Source: Pseudomonadota bacterium
Lineage (GTDB): Bacteria; Verrucomicrobiota; Verrucomicrobiia; Limisphaerales; SXTU01
Direction of reading: 5' to 3'
Assembly (NCBI GenBank): GCA_009922615.1
Contig: RFVF01000036.1
Span: 1-44,952 of the forward strand
DNA: 44,952 nucleotides
Positions within the stretch are counted from its first letter, which is position 1. Each line of letters starts with the position of its first letter. Below, piece by piece: positions 16,523-24,799 of this stretch. The notes under the pieces are model-generated. The model had not been told where the DNA came from and ran no database searches. It worked only from the letters and a program-made list of their open reading frames with translations. The translations under genes were made by a program, and so were the position numbers.

Positions 16523-16969
16523 ATGCGAACGGCCTCGCCGAAAGCCCCGTCGGAATCCAGTCTGGACACGCACCTCGCCAATAGCGGGCTGCGCGTCACC
16601 CCGCAGCGCCAGCGCGTCCACGAGGTGCTGCGCGAAAAGATGGATCACCCCACTGCCGATCAGGTCTTCCTCCGCGCCAAGAACAAGATGCCGGAGATTT
16701 CCATGGCCACGGTTTACAACTGCCTAGATGCCCTCGTGCAATGCGGCCTTGTTCGGCAGGTGACGCTCGACCGCGGGGCGACCCGCTACTGCCCCAACAT
16801 GCAGGATCACTCGCACTTTTACTGCGATGCGTGCGGCAGTGTTTACGATATCCTCCAGACCATCTCGCCCGAGGAGGCCGACATCAAACTGCCCCGCGGC
16901 TTCCGGCTCAAGAATATCGAAACCAACCTCCACGGCCTCTGCCCCGACTGCGCGGCGAAGGCGAAGTAA
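16523..16969 (+). CDS. Fur-family regulator, PerR-like
   Basis: The ATG at 16523 starts a 148-residue protein. The winged helix carries RVTPQRQRVHEVL and MATVYNCLDALVQCGLV. The metal/dimer domain has DHSHFYCDACGSVYD and LCPDCAAK, giving the structural zinc CxxC pair. By hand alignment with B. subtilis PerR (from memory), HPTAD supplies His37, DHSH supplies His91/His93, and the Asp of SVYD lies at Asp104, where Fur usually has Glu. The position of Asp85 is Cys here (TRYC), which is odd. The PerR-type box in its upstream region suggests autoregulation. The next gene, sufB, starts seven bases later, linking peroxide or iron sensing to Fe-S assembly. Confidence 0.88.
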   Translation: MRTASPKAPSESSLDTHLANSGLRVTPQRQRVHEVLREKMDHPTADQVFLRAKNKMPEISMATVYNCLDALVQCGLVRQVTLDRGATRYCPNMQDHSHFYCDACGSVYDILQTISPEEADIKLPRGFRLKNIETNLHGLCPDCAAKAK

Positions 16970-16975
16970 TTTCCC

Positions 16976-18421
16976 ATGAGCGAATCCACCAATACCATCG
17001 AAGCGTTCGTCGCGTCCGACTACAAATACGGTTTCGTCACGAACATCGAGTCCGACACCGTCCCGCCGGGCTTGAGCGAGAACACCATCCGCTTCATCTC
17101 CGCCAAGAAGAACGAGCCCGCTTGGCTCACCGAGTGGCGGCTGAAGGCCTTCCGCCACTGGCAGACGATGACCGAGCCGAAATGGCCGAACGTCCACTAC
17201 ACCCAGCCGGATTACCAGGCCATCAGCTACTACTCCGCGCCCAAGCAGAAGAAGAAGCTCAACTCGCTTGACGAGGTGGACCCTGAGCTGCGCAAGACCT
17301 TCGACAAGCTCGGCATCTCGCTGAACGAACAGAAACGCCTCTCCGGCGTGGCTGTGGACGCCGTCGTGGACAGCGTCTCGGTCGCGACGACTTTCAAGAC
17401 CGAACTGGCCAAGCAAGGCATCATCTTTTGTTCCTTCTCCGAGGCAGTTCACACGCACCCGGAACTCGTCCAGAAGTATCTCGGCTCCGTCGTGCCGCAC
17501 ACGGACAACTTCTACGCCGCGTTGAACTCTGCCGTCTTCACCGACGGCTCCTTCTGCTACATCCCCAAGGGCGTCCGCTGCCCGATGGAGCTTTCCACCT
17601 ACTTCCGCATCGAGGCCGCGAACACTGGGCAGTTCGAGCGCACGCTCATCGTCGCGGACGAGGGCGCTTACGTCAGCTACCTCGAAGGCTGCACCGCCCC
17701 GATGCGCGACGAAAACCAGCTTCACGCCGCCGTCGTGGAACTCATCGCGATGGACAGCGCGCAAATCAAATACAGCACCGTCCAGAACTGGTATCCCGGC
17801 GACAAGGACGGCAAGGGCGGCATCTACAACTTCGTCACCAAACGCGGCCTCTGCAAAGGCGCAAACTCGAAAATTTCCTGGACTCAGGTCGAGACCGGCT
17901 CCGCCATCACCTGGAAATATCCGAGCTGTATCTTGCAGGGCGACAACTCGCAGGGCGAATTCTACTCCGTCGCGCTGACGAACCACATGCAGCAAGCCGA
18001 CACCGGCACGAAGATGATTCACATCGGCAAGAACACCCGCAGCACCATCGTGAGCAAGGGTATCAGCGCCGGGCGCGGCCAGAACAGTTATCGCGGTCAG
18101 GTGAAGGTCATGAAAGGCGCGACCAACGCCCGCAACTTCTCCCAGTGCGACTCGCTCCTGCTCGGCGACAAATGCGGCGCGCACACGTTCCCCTACATTG
18201 ACGTGCAGAACCCGACCGCGCAGGTCGAGCACGAGGCCAGCACCTCGAAGATTGGCGAGGACCAGATTTTCTACCTAAACCAGCGCGGTCTCGAAACGCA
18301 GGACGCCGTGAACATGATTGTGAACGGCTTCTGCAAAGAAGTCTTCCGCGAGCTCCCGATGGAGTTCGCTGTGGAAGCGCAAAAGCTGCTGGGCGTGAGT
18401 CTTGACGGCAGCGTCGGCTAA
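16976..18421 (+). CDS. sufB: Fe-S cluster assembly scaffold SufB
   Basis: The 481-residue length and sequence are typical of Suf[59 protein letters not shown] and the C-terminal [22 protein letters not shown]. SufB forms the SufBCD scaffold with SufC and SufD and builds Fe-S clusters in the cytoplasm. It directly follows the PerR-like gene and precedes sufC; a palindromic repeat fills the sufB-sufC gap. Confidence 0.97.
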   Translation: MSESTNTIEAFVASDYKYGFVTNIESDTVPPGLSENTIRFISAKKNEPAWLTEWRLKAFRHWQTMTEPKWPNVHYTQPDYQAISYYSAPKQKKKLNSLDEVDPELRKTFDKLGISLNEQKRLSGVAVDAVVDSVSVATTFKTELAKQGIIFCSFSEAVHTHPELVQKYLGSVVPHTDNFYAALNSAVFTDGSFCYIPKGVRCPMELSTYFRIEAANTGQFERTLIVADEGAYVSYLEGCTAPMRDENQLHAAVVELIAMDSAQIKYSTVQNWYPGDKDGKGGIYNFVTKRGLCKGANSKISWTQVETGSAITWKYPSCILQGDNSQGEFYSVALTNHMQQADTGTKMIHIGKNTRSTIVSKGISAGRGQNSYRGQVKVMKGATNARNFSQCDSLLLGDKCGAHTFPYIDVQNPTAQVEHEASTSKIGEDQIFYLNQRGLETQDAVNMIVNGFCKEVFRELPMEFAVEAQKLLGVSLDGSVG

Positions 18422-18431
18422 AGACAGGACT

Positions 18432-18479
18432 GCGCGGATTAGCACGGATTGAATCTGTGCCAGTTCGAGAAGTCCGCGC
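18432..18479. repeat. Palindromic element between sufB and sufC
   Basis: Outer arms GCGCGGA/TCCGCGC enclose GCACGGATTGAATCTGTGC, itself a hairpin. The inner words (CACGGATTGAA, ATCTGTG) also occur in the repeats at 23999 and 13654, so it is probably a short or decayed member of that family. Confidence 0.5.
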
Positions 18480-18522
18480 CACCCCACTGAACCCTGAAAA
18501 CTGATTATTGAACACTTTCCGA

Positions 18523-19287
18523 ATGAAACAGCCTCTAATCGAAATCAAAAACCTCAGCGCCGGCATCAACGGCAAGCAAATCCTCAAGGGCATCAACCTC
18601 ACCGTCCGCCCCGGCGAGGTTCACGCCATCATGGGACCCAACGGCTCCGGCAAGAGCACGCTCGGCTACGTCCTCGCGGGCCGCAAAGGCTACGACGTGA
18701 CTGGCGGTTCCGTGACCTACGACGGCAAGGACTTGATTGAGCTGTCGCCCGAGGACCGCGCGCGCGAGGGCCTGTTCCTCGCCTTCCAGTATCCCGTCGA
18801 GATTCCCGGCGTGAACAACACCTACTTCCTCCGCGCCGCCTACAACGAGCAGCGCAAGCACCGCGGCCAGGAGGAAGTGGACGCCGTGGACTTCCTCGCC
18901 ATCGTGAAGGAGAAGATGAAGCTGCTTGAACTGCCCGAGGGCATGCTCAAGCGCTCCGTCAACGAGGGCTTCTCCGGCGGCGAAAAGAAGCGCAACGAAA
19001 TCTTCCAGATGGCCGTGCTCGACCCGAAGCTCGCCGTCCTCGACGAGACGGACTCCGGCCTGGACATTGACGCGTTGCGCATCGTCGCCGAAGGCGTGAA
19101 CAAGCTGAAACGCCCCGACAACGCCGCCATCGTCATCACCCATTACCAGCGCCTGTTGAACTACATCGTGCCCGACTTCGTGCACGTGCTGTGGAACGGT
19201 CAAATCATCAAATCCGGTGGCAAAGACCTCGCGCTGGAGCTCGAGGAAAAAGGCTACGACTGGCTCATCGGCAAGAACGGCAAGTAA
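18523..19287 (+). CDS. sufC: Fe-S assembly ATPase SufC
   Basis: An ABC ATPase of 254 residues starting at ATG 18523 (MKQPLIEIKNLSAG). It shows Walker A GPNGSGKST, the Q-loop FLAFQYPVEIPG, signature FSGGEKKRNE, and Walker B LAVLDETDSGLD followed by the H-loop VITHYQRLL. The EKKRNE signature variant and the TDSGLD box are characteristic of SufC rather than transporter ATPases. It pairs with SufB and SufD. An in-frame TTG at 18508 is a weaker start. Confidence 0.97.
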   Translation: MKQPLIEIKNLSAGINGKQILKGINLTVRPGEVHAIMGPNGSGKSTLGYVLAGRKGYDVTGGSVTYDGKDLIELSPEDRAREGLFLAFQYPVEIPGVNNTYFLRAAYNEQRKHRGQEEVDAVDFLAIVKEKMKLLELPEGMLKRSVNEGFSGGEKKRNEIFQMAVLDPKLAVLDETDSGLDIDALRIVAEGVNKLKRPDNAAIVITHYQRLLNYIVPDFVHVLWNGQIIKSGGKDLALELEEKGYDWLIGKNGK

Positions 19288-19299
19288 CCGGAGCGCACG

Positions 19300-20640
19300 A
19301 TGACCACGACGAAATCAAAACCTGCGGGCGAATCTACAGTGCATCTCGCCGCCGCCGAGGCGTTCGCCAACTCCGCGACCGGTCCCGAATGGCTCCGCAC
19401 GTTGCGGCGCAACGGCGTGACACACTTCACGGAACTCGGCTTCCCCACGACGAAGCTCGAGGACTGGATTTACTGCAACGTCGCGCCCATCACGAAGCTC
19501 GCCTTCAAGCCGGCAGCAATCGCCGATGCCAACGTCACCGCGAAGCAGCTCGCTCCCTTCGCCTTCCCCGGCTGGACCGGCTCGCGCCTTGTGTTCGTGA
19601 ACGGCCACTTCTCCCCTGCCCTCTCGTTGCTGCCCGCATCGCAGAAAGGCGTGACCATCACGAATCTCGCCGCTGCCCTCGCCAGCGGCGACAAGGTAGC
19701 CGAGTCCCAACTCGCACACCACGCCAGCGTTGACGGCAGCGGCTTCTCCGCGTTGAGCACCGCGTTCATCGCCGACGGCGCGTTCATTGCCCTCGCGCCG
19801 AACGCCGTCGCTGCCGAGCCGATTCATCTGCTCTTCGTCAGCGTCCCCGGCGATGCGGCGAACACCGCGCAGCCGCGCAACCTCATCGTCGCGGGCACGA
19901 ACAGCTCGGCAAAAATCGTCGAGCACTACGTCAGCCTTGGTGGCGCGGCGCACTTCACCAACGCCGTCACGGAGATTGCCGTCGGCGAAGGCGCGAACAT
20001 TGAGCACGCAAAGTTTCAGGAGGAGAACCTCGAGGCGTTCCACATCGCGACCGTGCAGGTCACGCTCGCGCGCGACAGCCGGTTCCTCTCGCACAGCATC
20101 AGCACCGGCGCGCGGCTGGCGCGGCACAACATCAACCTCGTCATGACCGGCCAGGGCGTGGATTGCGTGATGAACGGCCTCTACGCCGCCGGCGGCAAAC
20201 AGCTTGTGGACCACCACACCGTCGCCGACCACGCGCAGCCGCATTGCGGCAGCCACGAGTATTACCACGGCATCCTCGGCGGCAGTTCGCGCGGCGTGTT
20301 CAACGGCAAAATCTTCGTCCGCAAGGACGCGCAGAAGACCGACGCCAAGCAGACCAGCCGCAACCTCCTGCTGACCGACACCGCGACGGTGAACTCCAAG
20401 CCGCAGCTCGAAATCCTCGCCGACGACGTGAAGTGCACGCACGGGGCGACCGTGGGCCAGCTCAACGACGAGGCGCTCTTCTACTGCCGCACGCGCGGCA
20501 TCGCCGAGGTGAACGCGCGCCGCCTGCTCACCCACGCCTTCGCCAGCGAAATCGTGAACCGCATCACCGTCGAGCCCGTGCGCGAGCATCTGGAACAGGT
20601 GCTCTGGGCGCGGCTGGAGGAGTTGATTGAGAAGAAGTAA
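19300..20640 (+). CDS. sufD: Fe-S cluster assembly protein SufD
   Basis: The 446-residue protein has the SufD N-terminal helical part (RTLRRNGVTHFTELGFPTTKLEDWIYCNV) and the SufBD beta-helix domain with SLGGAAHFTNAVTEIAVGEGANIEHAKFQEE, GSHEYYHGILGGSSRGVFNGKIFVRKDAQKTDAKQ and DDVKCTHGATVGQLNDEALFYCRTRGI. The conserved Cys and His of the last motif are the proposed cluster ligands shared with SufB. GGAG precedes the ATG by eight bases. The next gene begins 28 bases after the stop. Confidence 0.95.
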   Translation: MTTTKSKPAGESTVHLAAAEAFANSATGPEWLRTLRRNGVTHFTELGFPTTKLEDWIYCNVAPITKLAFKPAAIADANVTAKQLAPFAFPGWTGSRLVFVNGHFSPALSLLPASQKGVTITNLAAALASGDKVAESQLAHHASVDGSGFSALSTAFIADGAFIALAPNAVAAEPIHLLFVSVPGDAANTAQPRNLIVAGTNSSAKIVEHYVSLGGAAHFTNAVTEIAVGEGANIEHAKFQEENLEAFHIATVQVTLARDSRFLSHSISTGARLARHNINLVMTGQGVDCVMNGLYAAGGKQLVDHHTVADHAQPHCGSHEYYHGILGGSSRGVFNGKIFVRKDAQKTDAKQTSRNLLLTDTATVNSKPQLEILADDVKCTHGATVGQLNDEALFYCRTRGIAEVNARRLLTHAFASEIVNRITVEPVREHLEQVLWARLEELIEKK

Positions 20641-20668
20641 TCCACGCTTGATCGGCGCGAGGTAACAG

Positions 20669-21967
20669 ATGATTGCAACCAGCGTCTTCAGGACCATGTA
20701 TTGGAACGCCTTTTTGTCGATGTCTCTCTTGGTTGCCACCGCAGCTGGCTGCGTGGAGGCACCGAACAAGAAGGCGCTTGCGACGGCGCTTCAGGAGGCT
20801 TTGGCGAAGGACGATGTCCAGGCGGTTCGCGAAGCCGCCGCCGCCACTCGCCATGCTCTGGGCGACCAAGCAGGCGTGCCGGAGGTCAAAGACAAATATC
20901 TGCCCACTCCCAAGGAGGGTCGGTGGCTACAGCCCGCCGAGGCGCAGCGCGGGTTCACGCCCCAATTTCCCCAGTTGGAGAAACTCATCTGGTGGCGCAT
21001 AGGGGTTGACCCGACGAAGTTAAGCCAGCCGTTGCGAGCGCCCGCCTCGGTGCTCGCCGGTTGCGTGGCCGTGAACCGAGCGAAGCTCGACGGCGCGGAG
21101 CGTTCCCTGGCCATCGCGAAGGAAGCGGCGGAATTCCTCATGTGGGCGCAGACGCAGGCGGGCAGCGGCGGCTTTCCCTTTCCAGCGGCGCGCGGCACTT
21201 CGGACGCCCGCGCGATGGAAGTGGCGACGCGGTTTTTGGACAAAGCGGATAAGGCAGGAAAGCTGAGTGAGGTCGTGCGAAACGGGTGGGCCTTCGATGA
21301 CTTGGGCGACGGCGGATTGCAATTCGACAACGGCGAGTGTGGCGTAGCGATGTTCGAGTTGTATGAGTTGACGAAGGATGCGCGGCATTTGGCCTCCGCG
21401 CGCAAAGCCGCAGACTGGGCGGCGGCGCGTCCTCTGTGCGCAAACTGGAATTACAACAGCTTCAGCGTGTATCTGCTGGCGAAGGCGGCTGAAGTCACCG
21501 GGGAGAAGAACTATTGTGGAGCAGCGCTCCAGAAGGCGATCGTCGGTGTCATCCCCGGGCAACTCACCGACGGCCTGCACGCCGGACGCTGGATGGACGC
21601 GCACAATGCCCGGCCAGCATATCATTACATCATGCTTCGCGCGCTCGGGCAGTTGGCCGCCGTCCTGCCCCCGGATGAACCGCAGCGCGCAGTCGTGATG
21701 CGCGCACTCGCGCTGGGCTTGCGCACACGCAATCAGGAAATCGTCGCGCAGGGAGTGATGAACAAGGACAAAGCCATCGAAGCCCTCATAATGATGAACC
21801 GGTGGTTCAGTCGGGACAAGGCTTGGCTCCGCGAGACAGCCACCATCAACGCGCTCGACGCCTTGGGCAAACTGGTTTCCGAGCAATCCCGGCGCGGTCA
21901 GAATCCGCTCGGCCCACGCGAATGGGGACTCTTTCTAGAAATGGCGGGAAGCGGTCAAACCAAGTAG
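20669..21967 (+). CDS. Exported protein of unknown function inside the SUF cluster
   Basis: A 432-residue protein with a hydrophobic leader ending in a possible lipobox (LVATAAGCVEA). The mature part is helical, with pairs such as AIAKEAAEFLMWAQTQAGSGGFPFPAARG, GVAMFELYELTKDARHLASARKAADWAAARPLCANWNYNSFSVYLLAKAAEVTG, and LRALGQLAAVLP, resembling alpha/alpha-barrel (six-hairpin) proteins such as pectate-lyase- or glycosidase-related folds. I cannot assign an enzyme activity. GAGG lies before the ATG. It sits between sufD and sufU, four bases upstream of the ceramidase-like gene, so these two are probably translated together. Confidence 0.75.
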   Translation: MIATSVFRTMYWNAFLSMSLLVATAAGCVEAPNKKALATALQEALAKDDVQAVREAAAATRHALGDQAGVPEVKDKYLPTPKEGRWLQPAEAQRGFTPQFPQLEKLIWWRIGVDPTKLSQPLRAPASVLAGCVAVNRAKLDGAERSLAIAKEAAEFLMWAQTQAGSGGFPFPAARGTSDARAMEVATRFLDKADKAGKLSEVVRNGWAFDDLGDGGLQFDNGECGVAMFELYELTKDARHLASARKAADWAAARPLCANWNYNSFSVYLLAKAAEVTGEKNYCGAALQKAIVGVIPGQLTDGLHAGRWMDAHNARPAYHYIMLRALGQLAAVLPPDEPQRAVVMRALALGLRTRNQEIVAQGVMNKDKAIEALIMMNRWFSRDKAWLRETATINALDALGKLVSEQSRRGQNPLGPREWGLFLEMAGSGQTK

Positions 21968-21970
21968 TCC

Positions 21971-23485
21971 ATGCGACCCACGCTAGCATTGTTTCTGGCT
22001 CTTTTGCTGTCGCTTCTTGCGTCCACACCTGCCAACGCCGCCCAGCTCCTCGCCGGCGTTGCCAAGGTCGACATCACCGACCACGCGGCGGGGCCCGTCA
22101 ACGACCATTCCTACGTGAAAGCGCTGGTGCTCAAGGACGTCTCCACCACGGTCGTGCTCGTCACGGTGGACGCGGTGGCCATCGGCGGCATCGGGCGGAT
22201 TGGGAATGATTACCTCGGCAAGGTGCGCGCGGAGTTGGAGCGCGAGCTGGGCATCCCGCCCGCGAGCGTGCTGGTCAACGCCAGCCATTGCCACAGCGTC
22301 GTGCGCGCGGACACCGACGCGCTCACGGTGCAAGCCGTGAAGGAGGCGGCGAAGAATCTGGTGCCCGTGCGTGCCGGGGCGGGGCGCGGGCGCGAGGACC
22401 GCATCATGGAGAATCGCCGGCTCAAGCTGAAGGACGGCAGCGAGCTGGACCTCCGCCGCGCTTACGCGACGCCGCGCGACGAGGACGTGGCGAGCGTCGG
22501 CCCCGTGGACGCGGAGATTGGCCTGCTGCGCCTCGACCGCGTGGATGGCCGGCCCTTCGCGCTGGTTTACAACTTCGCGTGTCATCCCATCCACGGCGTG
22601 CCGGCGGGCGGGAACACGGCGGATTTCCCGGGCTTCGCGTCCAAGGTCATCGAGGAGAATCTCGGCGAGGGCGTGATGGCGTTCTTCGTGCAGGGCTGCG
22701 CGGGCGACATCAACCCGTCGCTCTACAAGGCCACGCAGCATCCGCACGACGCGGAGGCTTACGGCAATCTGCTCGGCTTGAGCGCACTGCGGGCGGCGCG
22801 CGGCATCAAGACCGCCGAGGCCTGCCCGTTGCGCGTCGTGCGCGAGGCGGTGTCGCTGCCACGCGCGGCGGACTATGAGAAGCGCATCGCGGCGATTGAG
22901 GTGGAGCAGGCGCGGCTGGTGAAGTCATTTCGCGGCACGAGCCTGAACTTCAAGGCGTTCCTCCCGCTGTTCCTCCAGCACAAGCTCTCGCCGGATTTCC
23001 CAGGCTATCACAACTACGGCTACCTCCACGAGAAGGCGCAGGGCCACGACGCCTTGGCAAAGCTCGACGCCGAGAACCGCACGAACATCGAGGCTTACCT
23101 GCAAAACATCCAGACGATGGAGCGGCTGCAGCATTTGCAGGTGAACCTCGCGCTGCTCAAGATGCATCAGGCCAAGGCCGTCGCCGCCGGGAACGCCGCG
23201 TTGGAGACCGAGATGTCCGGCCTGCGCGTGGGCGACTTCGTGATGGTGACGTTCCCCGGCGAGCTGACGGTGGAACTGGGTCTCGCGGTAAAGAAGCGCG
23301 CGGCGGGCAAGTTCACCTTCGTCGCCGGCTACACCAACGGCTACCTCTTCTACCTGCCCACCGAGGCGCAGCGGAAGAACGCCGGCTACGCGCAGGAAGA
23401 TTGCGACTGCCTCGTGGCCCCGGAGTGGCGGAAGATTTTCGACGAGCAGACGGATGCGGTGCTGAAGCGATTGAATGCACCGTGA
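21971..23485 (+). CDS. Neutral/alkaline non-lysosomal ceramidase-like protein
   Basis: A signal peptide (LFLALLLSLLASTPANA) is followed by QLLAGVAKVDITDHAAGPVNDH, the usual opening of the neutral ceramidase N-terminal domain. VLVNASHCHSVVRADT and YNFACHPIHGVP supply metal-binding histidines, and FFVQGCAGDINPSLY is a family landmark. GELTVELGLAVKKRA and YTNGYLFYLPTEAQ are near the C-terminus. At 504 residues it lacks the C-terminal domain of long ceramidases. Planctomycetes and Verrucomicrobia carry many such proteins of unproven substrate, so lipid amide hydrolysis is only the family's known activity. It separates sufD from sufU. Confidence 0.82.
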   Translation: MRPTLALFLALLLSLLASTPANAAQLLAGVAKVDITDHAAGPVNDHSYVKALVLKDVSTTVVLVTVDAVAIGGIGRIGNDYLGKVRAELERELGIPPASVLVNASHCHSVVRADTDALTVQAVKEAAKNLVPVRAGAGRGREDRIMENRRLKLKDGSELDLRRAYATPRDEDVASVGPVDAEIGLLRLDRVDGRPFALVYNFACHPIHGVPAGGNTADFPGFASKVIEENLGEGVMAFFVQGCAGDINPSLYKATQHPHDAEAYGNLLGLSALRAARGIKTAEACPLRVVREAVSLPRAADYEKRIAAIEVEQARLVKSFRGTSLNFKAFLPLFLQHKLSPDFPGYHNYGYLHEKAQGHDALAKLDAENRTNIEAYLQNIQTMERLQHLQVNLALLKMHQAKAVAAGNAALETEMSGLRVGDFVMVTFPGELTVELGLAVKKRAAGKFTFVAGYTNGYLFYLPTEAQRKNAGYAQEDCDCLVAPEWRKIFDEQTDAVLKRLNAP

Positions 23486-23533
23486 GTTGAATCCCTTGCA
23501 AAAGCCCGCCACCATCAATCGCCACGAGACACC

Positions 23534-23995
23534 ATGAACGACGACCTCAACGACCTGTATCAGGAAGTCATCCTGGAGCACGCGAAAAGCCCGCGGAACT
23601 TCAAGGTGCTGCCCGACGCCAACCGCGTCGCCCACGGCACCAACCCGCTCTGCGGCGATAACTACACCGTCTATCTCGTCATGGACGGCGACGTGGTGAA
23701 GGACGCGAGCTTCCAAGGCTCCGGCTGCGCCATCTCGAAGGCGTCGGCGTCGCTGCTCACCAGCATCATCAAGGGCAAGACGCGCGCGGACGTGGAGGCG
23801 CTCTTCGGCAAGGTGCATGACATGGTCACCACCGGCCACGCGGACGACAGCATGGGCAAGCTCGCGGCGTTTGCGGGCGTGCACAAGTTCCCCGCGCGCG
23901 TGAAGTGCGCCATCCTCTCCTGGCACGCGGCCAAGGCGGCGGTAGCGGGAGGCGGGACGGTTAGCACGGAGGGCGATGAGCCGAAGGCAGAATGA
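23534..23995 (+). CDS. sufU: Fe-S scaffold / sulfur-transfer protein SufU
   Basis: The 153-residue product belongs to the IscU/NifU N-terminal family, SufU type: Cys40 and Asp42 (NPLCGD), Cys65 (GSGCAISKASASLL) and Cys125 (RVKCAILSW), with the SufU-type insertion between the second and third Cys. SufU accepts persulfide from SufS. Its neighbours sufT and sufS follow on the same strand. A palindromic repeat starts three bases after the stop. Confidence 0.95.
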   Translation: MNDDLNDLYQEVILEHAKSPRNFKVLPDANRVAHGTNPLCGDNYTVYLVMDGDVVKDASFQGSGCAISKASASLLTSIIKGKTRADVEALFGKVHDMVTTGHADDSMGKLAAFAGVHKFPARVKCAILSWHAAKAAVAGGGTVSTEGDEPKAE

Positions 23996-23998
23996 TTT

Positions 23999-24091
23999 TT
24001 AGCCACGGATGAAACACGGATTGAACACAGATTTGAAGGCGCGGTGGGCTGGTTCCCATCTGTGTTTCATCCGTGTTCAACCCGTGGCCAA
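23999..24091. repeat. Dispersed palindromic repeat between sufU and sufT
   Basis: Left arm TTAGCCACGGATGAAACACG plus GATTGAACACAGAT; right arm ATCTGTGTTTCATCCGTG plus TTCAACCCGTGGCCAA. The arms can pair over about 30 bases around a GC-rich centre. It is the clearest copy of the family also seen at 13654 and 24674. Confidence 0.85.
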
Positions 24092-24102
24092 GTTGACTTG
24101 AT

Positions 24103-24666
24103 ATGCACTCCTACGAAACCGTCACCCTCACCCGCGACGTGGACGCCACGCGCATTCCCTCCGGCGACAAGGGCTTCATCCCCAAAGACACCGAGGTCAC
24201 CATCACGCAGGTGCTCGGCGGCACTTACACCGTGCAGTTCATCGGCGGCCTAGCGCGCATCGAGGGCAAGGACGCCGACGCGTTGGGCAAGACGCCCGAG
24301 GCCGCACCCGCGCCGATCGCCACGCCCGCGCCTGTCGGTCCAGTCACCAAGGAGTCGCTCTCCGCGCAGGTCTGGACGCAGCTCCGCACCTGTTACGACC
24401 CGGAAATCCCCGTCAACATCGCCGACCTGGGCCTCATCTATAATTGCGACCTCACCGAACTGGGAGTGAACAGCTACAAGGCGGACGTGAAGATGACGCT
24501 CACCGCGCCCGGTTGCGGCATGGGCCCGGTGCTCGTGCAGGACGTGCAGAACAAACTCCTCTGCCTCGAGGGCATTGACGACGTGGCCGTGGAGCTGGTC
24601 TGGGACCCGCCGTGGAACCAAGGCATGATGACCGAGGCGGCGAAGCTGCAACTAGGATTGATGTGA
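24103..24666 (+). CDS. sufT: SufT, MIP18/DUF59-family Fe-S assembly factor
   Basis: A 187-residue protein: the N-terminal ~60 residues (TLTRDVDATRIPSGDKGFIPKDTEV) are the SufT-specific beta domain, followed by a Pro/Ala linker and a DUF59/MIP18 domain with TCYDPEIPVNIADLGLIYNCDL, MTLTAPGCGMGPVL and VELVWDPPWNQGMMTEAAKLQLG. The Cys of APGCGM and the DPE motif are conserved. SufT aids maturation of some Fe-S proteins. It lies between sufU and sufS with repeats on both sides. Confidence 0.93.
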   Translation: MHSYETVTLTRDVDATRIPSGDKGFIPKDTEVTITQVLGGTYTVQFIGGLARIEGKDADALGKTPEAAPAPIATPAPVGPVTKESLSAQVWTQLRTCYDPEIPVNIADLGLIYNCDLTELGVNSYKADVKMTLTAPGCGMGPVLVQDVQNKLLCLEGIDDVAVELVWDPPWNQGMMTEAAKLQLGLM

Positions 24667-24673
24667 CTGAACT

Positions 24674-24793
24674 TTAGCCGCGGATGAAACACGGTTTGAA
24701 CACAGGCAAGGAAGTCTATAAGGAAGGCAGGAGGGCAGGAGAAGACGCGCCTGTTATTGCTCAATCCTTTCCTGCTTTCCTGCTTTCCTTATA
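24674..24793. repeat. Rearranged repeat between sufT and sufS
   Basis: It starts with the family's left arm (TTAGCCGCGGATGAAACACG), then an inverted repeat of another sort: TATAAGGAAGGCAGGAGGGC paired with GCTTTCCTGCTTTCCTTATA. The GGAAGGCAGGA words also occur in the core of the element at 13654. The right TTAGCC arm is missing, and the element ends seven bases before the sufS start. Confidence 0.7.
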
Positions 24794-24799
24794 AATCCC

